Positions 1 through 12,063 are shown, counted from the first letter of the stretch. The stretch is 34,475 nt of DNA from Gryganskiella cystojenkinii (GCA_015852425.1 JAAAIG010000227.1:12217-46691), one strand, 5' to 3'. Numbers and translations: made by a program. Notes: generated by a model not told the origin, from the sequence alone.

Positions 1-428
1 AAGTTCGATGTTACTTTGTGGTGTCATTATTAGATCATGTTTCTGAAATATGGACAGTAAATATGGGTTAACCAACGTGATGTACGTTTCTTTACCATAG
101 AAGCGAGCTTGGATACGGTATGGTGAGCTAACAGTGGGATATGGTCAATGGACAATAAAACGATGTTAGCTTCCAGTGGATAAAAAAGTACATTTAGAAT
201 ACGAAAGTAGATCGGTGGGTGCCCATGATGCCTTTTTGTTACTTGAGAGGATTTTTCTTCTAGAGTTTACCTGAGACGCTGAGCGGCGACAGCAGGGGCA
301 GCGGGGGCATTGATGGACAGTTGACGACGCGAGGACTGGGAAACAGTGGTGAATTGAAGCAGACTCCGAGACGAAAGAGCCACGAAGGGACGGGCGAGTG
401 AGGATCTTGAGCGGACTGAAGAAATCAT
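1..428 (-). CDS. N-terminal part of a probable mitochondrial protein (runs off left edge)
   Basis: The start is taken as the ATG at 428-426. The first 53 residues (MISSVRSRSS...) are rich in Arg, Ser and Ala and contain no acidic residue, which is typical of a mitochondrial matrix presequence. Exon 1 (428-271) ends at a strong donor, CAG|GTAAAC. A CTAAC branch-like site and a TTAG acceptor follow, giving a candidate exon 2 from 127 that reads SSPYRIQARFYG in frame. A GTAAAG donor lies at 95, but the frame also stays open to the window edge without splicing, so the end of this exon is unresolved. No catalytic domain is in view and I cannot name the protein. It is divergent from the gene at 1442, so the two probably share a promoter region. 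The mitochondrial location is inferred from composition. Confidence 0.55.
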
Positions 429-1334
429 GACAGGTTTGCTGAAACAATGAATAGGCTCCGTGAGTGGGAAATTATAGTGGAGGGAAAGAAGGGGATAGGA
501 GCTGGGGTGTGAATGGAATAAAGTGGACTGAAAAAAAGGAAAGGAGATGAAAGAACGAGCAGACAGCCGGATTTTTCGCTTTGGAGCTGAGCATGCAAGA
601 TGCAACTCAGGATCGCCAGTCATGTGACTTGCATGGTCTGTGCACCCTCATTGTTCGTTTTTTCAAACAGGCAGCACCTGTGCAGAAAAAAACCTGCTAG
701 ACTATCTATCCTGTGCCTGAGTTCCTGCTCTCGCCTAAGACAATCACATTGTCTTCTGGTTTCGAATTGTTGCTCGCTGGACCGACGTTTGGACATTGCC
801 TGGGTGAACAATCACCCTTTTTTTTTCTCGTTCACTCGCTCTTAAACAAGTTTGCAACAAAGTCCTCTTGATCCATTTTGTCATCCTGGAATAGGTCCTC
901 CCTCATCCCTGGCAATGCTGATCATGAAAAAAGGAGGAGTCAGCGGGTCATTTTTTTATTTCGCGAGAGTGGCTGTTGCCCGCCACGAACTCTTTTCCAG
1001 CTGACGTTGCACGAATGACATCAACTGAAAAGAATTCGTCCAAGAACGACAAGAACATCTTTTTACTTGTCCCTTTTTTTCAACGCATGGCTGTGTGTTA
1101 GTGTAATTTCGTGTACGATCTCGTTGTTGACAAAAAAAAATGGCCCATGACGACGATGACGATTGTTGAAAGTGCAACTAAGGCAAGGGGAGAGAAAAAA
1201 AGGCATAAAACTCCCCGAGGAATCCTTTTTTTTCTCTTCCTCTCCATTCACCTTCTTCAGCTCCCTTTTCTCCCTTTCTTCACATTATCGCCCTCAATCT
1301 TACAGGCTCAAGATTTTCAGTTCCTTTGAGCAAT
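429..1334. promoter_or_regulatory. Divergent intergenic region
   Basis: This stretch of about 900 bases separates two divergently oriented genes and should carry both promoters and 5' leaders. It has no ORF with recognisable protein content. Near the plus-strand gene it becomes strongly pyrimidine-rich (about 1225-1300), as is common just upstream of fungal transcription starts. I see no clear TATA box. Confidence 0.4.
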
Positions 1335-1436
1335 GTAAGTTGTCATTTTAACTCTAGGAGCGACAATAAGCTCTCCGGTGCTACGTTTCAGAGTTCACAG
1401 TGCTAACCTAACCTCCCCTGGTTCCTGACGTTGTAG
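1335..1436 (+). other. Probable 5'UTR intron
   Basis: A consensus donor GTAAGT at 1335-1340 is followed by a branch-like TGCTAACC (1401-1408) and a TTGTAG acceptor ending at 1436, six bases before the ATG at 1442. The implied intron is 102 nt, in the size range of the other introns here. Nothing upstream looks coding, so it is best read as an intron in the untranslated leader. Confidence 0.55.
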
Positions 1437-1441
1437 ATAAC

Positions 1442-1870
1442 ATGTCCTTTACCTCCAAGTTTGCATCCCAACCTTCATCAAAACCAGTAAACAAAGCCAT
1501 GGCCTCCACGCCACAGCAGAGTGGCAGACCCTCAAAGTCCCTCAAACTATCTTCCGAACGTCGTCCTTTCTTTACACTCGACATGCCTGTATCCTGCCTT
1601 AAGACGCGGCCTTTCAGTCTCCATGGTGTACGGAGTACCAGTAGTGAAGGCGAGGTGATTGCACCTGGAATCGTCCCCTCATTTTCAGAGAACGAGCCTA
1701 TGTTCAGATCTCGGAATGTTCAGTTCAACCCGGAAACCGATGATCAATCAGAGAGCAAGGCTAGTCCTTTGCCCCGCACACCATACCCTATGACAAGTCA
1801 AGATGAGGAGCGCCTTCAACGGCTGTTTTTTCGACCAAGTGCCGGCGATCTAGAACTGGTGCCCGAGTAA
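1442..1870 (+). CDS. Small orphan protein, 142 aa
   Basis: An uninterrupted frame starts at an ATG with A at -3, just after a probable 5'UTR intron, and ends in TAA at 1870. The product is Ser/Pro/Lys-rich and probably disordered in its N-terminal third (to about residue 40). The middle is more hydrophobic (for example RPFFTLDMP near residue 45), and the C-terminus is acidic with a short helical-looking segment (SQDEERLQRLFF). I see no signal peptide, membrane segment or known motif and do not recognise the family. An AATAAA lies about 190 bases downstream. The case for a real gene is the leader intron, the poly(A) signal, the good start context and the position between two credible genes. 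It could be lineage-specific. Confidence 0.6.
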   Translation: MSFTSKFASQPSSKPVNKAMASTPQQSGRPSKSLKLSSERRPFFTLDMPVSCLKTRPFSLHGVRSTSSEGEVIAPGIVPSFSENEPMFRSRNVQFNPETDDQSESKASPLPRTPYPMTSQDEERLQRLFFRPSAGDLELVPE

Positions 1871-2060
1871 AAAGACCCGATACAGGAAAAGTCAGCTCTC
1901 CTTGGTCTATCTACCATTTTCACGTACACGCGACATGATGTCAGGCTTGGATCACGAACACTCTTGAACATAGCATAATACACCCCATCCGTTTGCAATC
2001 CAAGTGCGAAAAGGCATGCGTACACTTCATTTCATTGTCATCATCATCATTGTTTTCCCG

Positions 2061-2066
2061 AATAAA
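2061..2066 (+). terminator. Poly(A) signal AATAAA
   Basis: A canonical AATAAA lies about 190 bases after the stop at 1870, followed by T-rich sequence. It fits the 3' end of the small plus-strand gene. Confidence 0.45.
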
Positions 2067-2182
2067 TATTGTTCATTTTTTTTCTTTCAAAAAAGTCTCT
2101 TGGCCCCATACCAAAGATGTCTAGTTTTTTGTACGTGATTCTTCAATGATATTCAATTTTTACATTTGGTGTAGACGGACTT

Positions 2183-2189
2183 TGAGTCA
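2183..2189. promoter_or_regulatory. TGAGTCA, candidate Gcn4/CPC1 site (distal)
   Basis: An exact TGAGTCA lies 364 bases upstream of the tryptophan synthase ATG. Gcn4/CPC1-type bZIP proteins bind TGASTCA and activate amino-acid biosynthesis genes when amino acids are short. A second copy lies closer to the gene. Function is inferred. Confidence 0.45.
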
Positions 2190-2418
2190 TGACAGCTCAG
2201 ACAGAAAGGGTTTATTGAGATCGAGCGCAGCGCAAAGACGAGAAAAGACCAACAGAGAGAAGGGAAGAAAGGATTGCCCATCCAGAAAGACATTAACCGA
2301 GAGTTGTCTACGTCTTGCCTCAGCTCTCCCACAGAGGAAAGAAGATCGATATGCGATTGTTTGGGATGGAGGGCGACAGAGGAGGTGAGACTGCGTTCGA
2401 CATTTCTTTTCTTTGCTT

Positions 2419-2425
2419 TGAGTCA
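2419..2425. promoter_or_regulatory. TGAGTCA, candidate Gcn4/CPC1 site (proximal)
   Basis: This is the second exact TGAGTCA, 128 bases upstream of the ATG at 2547, a typical distance for a general amino-acid control element. The downstream leader is pyrimidine-rich (about 2495-2530). Confidence 0.5.
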
Positions 2426-2546
2426 CAACTCCAAAAAATAATTCAAAGAAACAGAGAAAGAAAGCGAAGCACGATCGCCTTTTGCTTTTTTTCATTTCCA
2501 TTTCATTACTCTCCCTCCCTCCCCTCTCTTCACATATACATCAAAC

Positions 2547-5260
2547 ATGTCTGCCCATCTGCGACAGGTCTTTGCTGACTGCAAAGAACAAAGTAAATTC
2601 CTAGTCGCTTAGTAATTGTCAGTCATTTAGAAATGCAGATTTCCCATGTCTAAAACGTTGCTTGCCCCCAATAGAACGCCCCGCCTTTGTCGCCTTCATC
2701 ACAGCTGGATACCCAGAGCCAAGCGAGACTGTCGAGGTCATGCTCTCACTCGAGAGAGGAGGTGCTGATATCATTGAGCTTGGTGTTCCCTTCACAGACC
2801 CCTTGGCCGATGGTCCTACTATTCAAGAGTCCAGTCAGGTAAACCATTAGTCAGATTCCGTCACTCCTCTGGGAAGTGTTGCTGGCTCTGAAAATACACA
2901 GAGATCGTTATCGGACGAAATGATCCTTTGATTGTATCTTTTTTTTTGGGCTCCCTGTGGTAATCAACTAAACCGTTCCTTTGCTATCGCTTGCAGGTCG
3001 CTCTCGAACACAATGTCGATATCCCTATGTGCCTGAACATGGTAAAGGAGGCAAGAGCCAAAGGCCTCAAAGCCCCCGTCATCTTTATGGGATACTTCAA
3101 CCCCATCCGTTGCTACGGCGAGGAACGCATTGTCAAGGACTGCAAGGAAGCTGGTGTCAATGGATTCATCGTTGTAGAGCTGCCTCCCGAGGAGAGTGCT
3201 GTCTTCCGTGGATACTGCAAGGAATATGGGTAATATATGATCCCTTTTTTGGTGGCAAATGGACTAGACTCATTTAAAAATGTTGATAACTAACAAAACA
3301 ATCTCGTCCAAATAGTTTATCCTACGTTCCTTTGATCGCCCCTTCAACCTCGGACATGCGTATTGGACACTTGGCTCAGGTTGCGGACAGTTTCATCTAT
3401 GTTGTTTCGAAGCTCGGAGTCACTGGTGCTTCCTCCACCGTCAACGTTGAACTCCCCAACCTCGTCTCACGTATTCGCCGCCACACAGATTTACCCCTTG
3501 CTGTCGGATTCGGCGTTTCTAACCGTGAGCAGTTCCAAGCTGTCGGTGCTCATGCTGATGGTGTAGTTATTGGAAGCAAGATCATCACTGTTCTCCGTGA
3601 CTCGGGTATGTTGTTGATTTGTTCTATGACTTTCCTGGCATTTGCTATCTATCCGTCATGCGAAACGTAAGCTTAACTCATCCTGTTCAAACTCGAATCT
3701 ATTAGCTCCCGGAACTCGTGCCGAGGCTGCTTACCAATACGCAAAGGATGTCAGCGACCCTACTGGCGCCCCTGGTACGAACATCCAAACTATGACGCGT
3801 TTGCTGTAGTTCGCTAGGATTACAGAATTTTAGCCATATAACTGACATGTTCTCTTCTCTCTACTTCTTTTAGCCCATAACATCATTCACCCCGAGACCC
3901 GCATCCCTGTTACCCCTGGCGTAAGTTGGACTGGTCTGTGCAAAGAAACGTGACATAGTAAAGGCTCATGACAGTCAGCAGGTTGCTAACGCTGGATTTT
4001 TTTTTTTTTCTGTTTTGTCCTTAGCATGTTCACTTGTTGGATCCTCGTTTCGGAGAGTTTGGCGGACAATACGTTCCCGAGGCTTTGGTTGACTGTTTGA
4101 GCGAGCTGGAGGCTGCTTATGTCGAGGCCAAGAACGATCCTGCGTTCTGGGAAGAATACAAGTCCTTTTACCAGTACATCGGACGTCCCTCCAACCTCAC
4201 CTATGCTGACCGTCTGACAGAGAGGACCGGAGGCGCCAGGATCTGGCTGAAGCGTGAGGATCTGAACCACACTGGATCGCACAAGATTAACAATGCGGTC
4301 GGTCAGATCCTGTTGGCGAAGCGTCTTGGAAAGAAAAGAATTATTGCCGAGACCGGTGCAGGTCAACACGGTGTTGCCACGGCCACTGTCTGCGCCAAGT
4401 TTGGATTGGAGTGTATTGTCTACATGGGAGCGGATGATGTCCAACGTCAGGCTCTGAACGTATTTAGAATGCGCATTCTCGGAGCCAAAGTCGTCACAGT
4501 TCACTCTGGAGCCAAAACCCTCAAGGATGCGATTAACGAGGCCATGAGAGACTGGGTCACTAACGTCACCACTACTCATTACCTGGTCGGATCTGCTATC
4601 GGACCCCATCCTTTCCCTACCATTGTCCGTGATTTCCAGTCTGTGATCGGTACTGAGGCCCGTGGCCAGATGCTCGAGCAGGCTGGTCGCCTACCCGATG
4701 CCATTGTTGCCTGTGTCGGTGGAGGCAGTAATGCAATTGGATTATTTTATCCTTTTATCGAGGATAAGACTGTGCAGATGATCGGAGCCGAAGCCGGTGG
4801 ATCCGGTACGAACACCGAGCATCACTCTGCGACCTTGGCCGCTGGTACGGTCGGTGTCTTCCACGGGACCAGAACCTATCTGCTGCAGGACAACACCACT
4901 GGTCAGATCAAGGAGACGCACTCCATCTCTGCAGGTCTGGATTACCCCGGTGTTGGACCTGAGCACGCATGGTTGAAGGATTCTGGAAGGGCCAAGTATG
5001 TTCCCGTGGATGACAGTCAATGTTTGATTGGATTCCGTGCCTTGTGTGAAACCGAGGGTATTATCCCTGCGCTCGAGTCTTCGCACGCAATTTATGCTGC
5101 TATCGAGGCCGCCAAGGAGTTGGGCCCCGGCAAGGATGTCTTGGTAACGGTCTCAGGACGTGGTGATAAGGATGTCGAGTCTGTTGCCAAGGCTTTACCA
5201 AAATTGGGACCCATCATCGGATGGGAACTCGAGCTTCCCAAGATCTCTGAAAACTTTTAA
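2547..5260 (+). CDS. TRP5: Bifunctional tryptophan synthase (alpha-beta fusion)
   Basis: The enzyme makes L-tryptophan in the cytosol: the alpha half releases indole from indole-3-glycerol phosphate, and the beta half condenses it with serine using PLP. Seven exons (2547-2592, 2675-2838, 2997-3229, 3316-3605, 3706-3774, 3874-3920, 4025-5260) join in frame to 694 aa, close to the yeast enzyme at about 707. The N-terminus [13 protein letters not shown] matches the start of fungal TRP5. Alpha domain, about 1-250: the catalytic acids fit E50 in IIELG and D61 in PLADGP; the phosphate-binding part includes VGFGVS. A linker follows. Beta domain, from about 287: the PLP lysine is K370 in GSHKINNA, the catalytic Glu is E392 in AETGAGQHG, and the PLP-phosphate loop is GGGSN at 515-519. 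All key residues are present. Two TGAGTCA sites upstream suggest general amino-acid control. All six introns are GT-AG, 82-158 nt, and none interrupts the beta half. Confidence 0.97.
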
Positions 5261-6699
5261 AAAAAGAAAGTCAGGTGCTGAGTCTATCTCGCAAAACTTC
5301 CTTATTAAAATTTAAAATGGCCCGATTAAATCCCCTTTTTTATCAACAAGAAATTTGAAAAAAAAAAAAAAAGGGAGAGAGAGATGATTGACCACGCCAC
5401 GAATCTAGATGATTCTGGGCTCAGGGGCAAGGTGAACGAGAAGGGCAAGAGAAAGGGAGACTGAAAAAGATTTCTTTTGGGGTGAGATATCAAAGCAGAC
5501 TGATGTCATGATGATGGACTTCGATCCCTCAGGGGAGGGGTTATTCGTTTCTTTGCAGAGTTGCATGTGTTTGCACATTACGGTGACATTAAGCAAATGT
5601 CGTACCGGAAGAAGAGATGATGGACAAGGCAAGCTCTGTTGTATCGAGTCCAAGTCAATGTCCCAGAAGTATATCATGGTCAAAAGGGAGTTGTTTTTCA
5701 AAAAAATAAATTATTAATGCCTTGTTTGGACTTACAAAATGATCATCGCCCTCGGGCAATTGAGATCGCAATTTCTCCTTTTTGGGCTCGCTTCGGCGTC
5801 AAGTTTACAATCCAGAATGATGATGTCATTTCGCCCTTGTGTGTTTGCGTTGGCTGCTTGCTTTGCCCAGAAGAATACTAGATTTGTAGCCCAAAGAAGG
5901 AGACTACAGGGGACTGCATGCATGGCACCCCATTGTAGTTGCCCCGGCTTACGCTGTTGTTTTACTAACAGCCCTACTGTGCATGAATGTGTGAGCTCCT
6001 TCGATTTTCTTTTTCGCTTTTTTGATTTTGTCCCCAAGACTTAGGATGGTGGTGAGGACAGACAACTATTTTTCCTTGGTCAACGTCCGTTCGACACGAA
6101 TCGTTTCTGTGAGTCTTCATAACCTCGCTGAAACCTGATTTTCCGCTTCCCAAGGTTCGCATTGAGGATTGTGTTTCCACTTTGTTTTTTTCTCTCTTTC
6201 TGTGTTTGTTCCATTCGCCCCTTTTGCGCTGTCTCGGGAAGACTCGAGGGGTAGGGCCGAAGGAAAAATATACTGCGAGCGGATAGAGGGTCAAGGTTAA
6301 ACGGAAGAAGATCCTTGCTGAGCAGCTGTCCAAAAAAAGGAAAGGGGGAAGGACTTCTGTAAAAAAGAGGGGTAGAAGAGTGGGTTATGATTAAAATGGT
6401 TAACAGCTTTCACCGAAAAAAAAAAGTGTTTGATAACGCGACGCCGTTTCGAGGCACAGTGTGTGTTCACAGTGTTTTTGAACACACGCAACAGGGGAGA
6501 GAAAGGAAGATGGAAAAGGTGGACTGAGAATGGAAGATGAGAGAGTACTTGGACAGAGACAGAAAGGGTGAATGCTTACACTTTGACCATGCGACTGTTG
6601 TTACTGGATATGGAATTAATGCGAGGCAACGAAAGAAACGGAAAGGTCAAGTCTGTGTGAAGTAAGAAAGAAGAACGGAAAAATGTTGTTGGTTCTCTT

Positions 6700-6716
6700 T
6701 TATATATATATATATT
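6700..6716. repeat. (TA)n microsatellite
   Basis: A short uninterrupted TA run lies in the gene-poor region. Confidence 0.8.
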
Positions 6717-7091
6717 TAGAGATCCACAATGCAGAGTAATGAAGAACTGTTATCCGCGACAATGCTCATCATAAAAAAAATAGCACTCTTGGTTGTCGTT
6801 AGATGGTTGAAAACAGTTGCTGTGTTATAGAGCTTTTTACTTTCGTGCGGTAAATTGTACGCTGCAAGCTCCTTTTGGGGCTGTACAGGTTCGATTGCAA
6901 AAAATAAAAGAATACGAATGACGGAGGAAGGGTGAGGGTCATTCAGTCCGTCGCAAGCATGGGTACCTGCTTATCAGATCTTGAAACGAAATGCCAACAA
7001 GGCTATTCTGAACACTTGCGACATTCACATTCACTCTCATACTTCAAACACAAAGATCATCCATACACATGCTTGCACAAATTCCCGCACA

Positions 7092-7122
7092 ACACACACA
7101 CGCACACACACGCACATGCACA
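7092..7122. repeat. (CA)n microsatellite, interrupted
   Basis: This is a CA run broken by CG and TG steps, about 31 bases long, in intergenic sequence. Confidence 0.8.
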
Positions 7123-10100
7123 AGTAATCCGCGTCGTCTCTTTCCGTAGTTGCCGGAAGTCTCATCAAATCGACTTCGTCCGCTTTAAAATCCCTCTCGG
7201 CGGTTCGATACTGTCTATCGCGGAAAAAGCATGCCAACAAGAAATGACAAACAAAACAAAACAGAATAGACCAATTGTGTGATGCGGTCCTCGTTATACA
7301 TGTACCAGTCAGTGTGCATTATTAGCGCGCTTTTTTCACGGTTGGTTGTCGGTTGCAAGAATCCGAAAATGAAAGCAATGTCCCTCGGATCTGACGTCGC
7401 AAAAGAACTCCCTTCCCCTGATGCACCTGAATCCACCTTTCTATTTTGTGGTGGTTCATTCGGCACGATTCCGCGAGGGACAAACTAGCATCGCTAGTGC
7501 CTGTCCAGCAAACAAAGACAGCATAATTCGGTGAAGAGAACGGAGGGGTACGCGCGCCCACGCCTTTTGATACATGATAAGCTTGCATTTTTATGGAACA
7601 ATGCACAGACCTGAGTCCCGACGCCAGATAGTTCTGCGTTTCCCTTGCCTTCCTGCCCCCTATGCAAGTTCACTCGAGTGTTCGACTGAGGCTGTACCTT
7701 CAAGGCCATAATGGATTCTATGTCCAAGTGTATGAAAGAAGAAACGTTTGGGCCGCGCATAACTTTTATTTAAAAGTGCATTCATTTATTTATGTGATTG
7801 CTCGATGCCCTGTTCTTTGTTCAAGGTGGATCCCATCCCTATCCCCATTTTATTCTTCGAACCACTTGGTCGGGAAAAAAAAGGGTTCCATGAGGCGAAG
7901 CCTCTGGGCTTTTCTTTGCTCTAAAATAGATACTTCCATATCTGTCCATTAATCAGGAAAAGGGTTACTCTGTTCAAGACTCCTCGCCCCCTGTTGCCCA
8001 CAACCAAAAGCAAAAATAACGAAATAAAAAATAAAGCTCCAAGTAGCTGCACGAGAGCAAAAGCTGGAGAAGAAGAGCCCAGTATCCCGTGAGATGTGTG
8101 ATATATGGACAGAGTGCGAGCGTACCAGACCTTCCCGTCAAAAAAAACAGGCACGGCAGGGATTGGTGTCGCGACACTCCATATTTACTGAAATCATGCT
8201 ATGTATGAAAGAGAGAGAAGGGAATGTCACCCAAGTTCGAGTTGTGGGTGCAATCCACCAACTCAATAATCGAAACTGGTCTATATAAATTCAAATAGCA
8301 ACACAGTGGTTCTCGCCCTTCTCTTTCCTCATTGACCCCTCTCCTCTTCCTCTTCCTGCGGATCTGTGGTCATTCGAGAAGCGGCAGGGTACAATCCTCT
8401 CAGTAATCTCCGTCCAACAACAGCCGTCTTGAAATTAGAGAAAAGAGCGTGATATTCAACACACTAAAAATGGGTGATGCAATACAATTCCTTAACAGTT
8501 TTGGACATTCACTTGTCACTGTGGTGAGGGGAGGAGGGAAAGGCAAGCGGAGGGGATCATCGCCTCTCCCCCTTCTTTGACCGGAATCAACAAACACAAG
8601 TTGTAAAAAAAAATATCACCTCACAGACTGCCAAACCCAAAAGCTTTTGATTTAGTTGTTATTGCTGGTGCACGGATTCGTCCCAAACACACAGTCCACC
8701 TAAGATTGCTTCCACCCTTTCCATTTCCTTTTCACACTCTTGTATTGTCTTGTTCCTTCTACACTCCCGGAGAAAACCCTATAAAGACACCAAGAGTATC
8801 TTGAACTTTTCCTTTTCTCCATTCTGACTTTTTGCCTCTTGATATCTCCTCCCTATCGATCTTCATAATTTTTGGCATTGCTTTAATTTTCTGAGCAAAA
8901 GTAGTTTCAAACCGCCACGTTCTTTACTCCACTCGCTTAAGGTCCTCTCTTCCAACCTTTCATCCCACATCTGTCAACAAGGCTCTAGATCCGTCCTGGC
9001 CCAACCATCTGTTGCCATTACGCATACAGCCCAATCTCTCAAGGATCTCACTCTTCGGCGCAGGTACACGCTACAGTCACGAAACTACTCTACTTCTTTT
9101 CTCCCCGACCTCTCTCTTATCCTTCTGTTTTTCATCCCTCCCCCTTGCCCAAGCATCGATGACGATCTGCATGATCGTTTGTAACCAAATGCTGCGTTGT
9201 CCTGCATGTGAGTGGCTTGAGCTCACGCAGAAAACTCTGGTGCAACACCGTGTGGAAAATACACAACGCGAGATAAACAGCAGAAGAGCAGGTTGCGTCC
9301 AGTCAAGTTTAATTCGACACTTTTACCCCCACGTTTTTATCCTATCTTTTTTTTTTTTCCAACCCCACATGGTCACAGTGTTGTTTGACCGTTTTCGATG
9401 AGTGCAAGGCCGATCTGTCATGTTATCACGCTCTCCTTTTTTTTGTGCTTTTTTTCCTCCTATAATTTTCTGTTTCCTCTTCCTTCCATCCTCCACATCT
9501 TCAACGTTTAACAATTCTACGGCAGGTGGACAACTTAGTGTGGAAACGAACCTTTTCTTTTCTCTTTTCATCTCTTGTCTCCTGTGCTTTATGCCATTAT
9601 GATGAAGCCTCATCAATCCATAACTGCAATTGCTCTTCGGTTCTTACTTAAATAGCCCTTTTCTCTTTCCCTTTCATTGTCCCTCCCTGTCCTGCAGATC
9701 AGCCTCTGTTCTCTGTTCGGTCCATCCTTCTTAACATCGATCACCTGACGCACGAACCTCGCTTCAAAGGTAGGCATGAGACTGGCTAAGGACCTACCTT
9801 TCTTTTCCTTCGTTAGTCGACTCATTGGGCTCAAAAGAATCCAGGGGAAGGGGCGGTGATCAATTTCGGTGTTGAGGGGAAAGGAGTTGGAGACTCGAGC
9901 ACTTTCTCTCTTTTTTGTTGAGATCCTCAAACGAAAGAGGACGAGGAAGGATTGCGCACATACCAGTGGCTGGAGAGTCTCCTTCTCCTCTTTGTCCCAT
10001 CTTGCCGCGACCTGCGCGGTGGCTTCCCAATCATTAAGTTTGCAGGCGGGACCTTTTTGCTCTTTCCGTTTTCCGTGCGACAAACTCCCAGAAAAAACGA

Positions 10101-10705
10101 AAGGGCGATCAATACAAAGGTTTGATCGGCGGATCAGACATCCAACAATTAAGGAGCAAAAGAAAAGAAACAAAAACAGCGAGGCCCTTCCACCTCTATC
10201 CAGCATTGATTCTTGCATTTCCTGGCAACTAGCCTTTGCATTCTCTTTTCTGTCTTTGCTGAGATAATATTTTACGTTCTCTTCCCATCTTCCTTCATGC
10301 GCATGGCGTGAAAGAGAAAATCTTCCTCGGAGGATTATGACTCCTTCTTTTAATCGAGCGTGTTTTAATTCCTTGTTATTTTGCTCATGCCTTCTCTCGC
10401 TTGTCAGGGGAGAAAGAGCTGGGTGATCTTCCAGTTGCATGATCTCTCTTGATCAAAGAGGACAGAGAACATGGCAAAGCAAGAGGGAAATGAAGTACAC
10501 GAGAGAACTGGCGGGTTTTTTCTATTGTATTTTTCTTGGGGTTCCGTTTCGTCGAAAGCGTTGCGATCTGTTCAAGACTGCCTTTAGTTTGCAGTCTCTT
10601 TCATATTGTTCTATTTACGCTTGCGTGGGTTCGTATTTTTTCTGTTTCCCTTCGTTTTGCATTCCCCGAGCCTGTTCATTTCTCTTTGCGCAAAACAGAG
10701 AGCGT

Positions 10706-10735
10706 CCCTTCCCTCCCTCCCTCCCTCCCTCCCTC
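10706..10735. repeat. (CCCT)n microsatellite
   Basis: About six CCCT units lie in a C/T-rich tract upstream of the kinase gene. Confidence 0.8.
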
Positions 10736-12063
10736 TACTTTCATCCTCTTACCCCTGGACCTCGACATCCTCTTTTCTTTGACTCAGAAAAATCCTGCAA
10801 GCTCGGGGGACACGAGAAACCACATGTTGCTGAAAATCCGTGTCCTCACTGTGCATTCAGAGGGTCCAGGTTCCATGCGATCGATTTGTTCAAGGGCAAA
10901 ACGCTGTCGGGTCATGTTCTTCCTTTGGATCAGAAATGAATCGAGAAATGAACGGTGTTGCTCCACCCATCCCTTCCTCTCCCTTATTTGTTCTATATGG
11001 TTATTTTTATACTTTTTTTGATTTTTATTGGATTTTGGATCCTCGATCTATTCTCCATGAGTTGCTTTTTTTTGGTTTGCCCCACTCTCTTGAGTCAGGA
11101 AAGCTGATTACCATGTCAGCGGACACCAGTGCTTTTTTTTGGCAGGTCAGGACAACAGCATACAGCAACAATAACACCACCTATAGATGACGATGACAAG
11201 CAAATATACAATATCAATCAATGGGACCCCGCATTTGTGATCTAATCATTGAGCTTTCTAATTGAGTCGTCTTCTCTTCTTTCCTTCTCCCTCTCCCCTT
11301 GCCCTGTCGTCAATTCATCTAGGAACAAAACACACCTTCTTTCCAGCGAACGAATAGCCCTTTTTCTTTGCGCAACCATCAACTGTCAGATCTGACACCG
11401 CTCATAGCCAACCAACATCACAAAAACAACAACAAAACAAAATCAACAACGACTACAAAACAGAATACGACCTCCTAAATAATCCAGGAACCTGCGGGTG
11501 CCTAGCTAATTTTTTTCCCCAGACCCATTGTCCAATTTGTGTCCCAACCAAACCGACGAGAACTCAATTGCACGACTTTGCATCTTTCACAGGGCACATC
11601 AAAACAAACAAAGGGATCTATTCATCCCAGCATCACCAGTTTCTTTTGGTTTACAGAATAAGCCAATTCTCTACAAAAACCAGTCAACAAAGGAAAGTCC
11701 CTTTGGCATCCAGGGCAACACAAAACAGCACTCTCTTTTCAAACATCAAACAAGACCAAGAACAACAACAACAAGTTTGGATCAAAACGCGCGCACAACC
11801 CTCAAAAACACAAACAGTACAGGCCAACACAAGCAACCGCTCATTATTATTGTTTCCCTTTGCAAGCGCTCTTCGTTCCACCCCTTTCTCCCTCCTTTCT
11901 CTTTACCAAATTGTTTCCCATTCATTATTCAATCCAACAACCGTTTTTTCGTAATCTTAGTGATTGTAGCAGCCCGCTGCAAAAGGGCAAGGATTCCTTC
12001 CCTTCCAGCCTGCCTTGAGTCTCGAGTCTTGAGTCTTTACCAGCAAAAGAAGTCAACACACGC

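Larger units (their letters stand above)
5261..12063. other. Long gene-poor region
   Basis: No frame in these 6.8 kb looks like a conserved protein, and I found no convincing tRNA or snRNA. Both strands carry chance ORFs favoured by strand-biased composition: from about 8700 onward the plus strand is strongly C/T-rich, then A/C-rich after 11300. Short repeats at 6700-6716, 7092-7122 and 10706-10735 are listed separately. The region holds the 3' end of tryptophan synthase (no clear AATAAA seen; A-rich around 5255-5370) and presumably distal promoter sequence for the kinase gene. Confidence 0.5.

Noticed and set aside
3986..5086. Long minus-strand frames (3986-4609 and 4742-5086) opposite tryptophan synthase
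   Set aside because: They are antisense to the highly conserved beta-domain exon and have no protein-like content of their own.
6888..6898. GGTTCGATTGC, resembling a tRNA B box
   Set aside because: No matching T-stem, acceptor stem or upstream A box. No other complete tRNA pattern was found in the window.
9613..10440. 275-codon open frame on the minus strand
   Set aside because: The minus strand is purine-rich here, so stop codons are rare by composition. The translation is a patchwork of Lys/Arg/Glu runs and one hydrophobic run, with no recognisable motif; an overlapping plus-strand frame of 132 codons shows the same effect.
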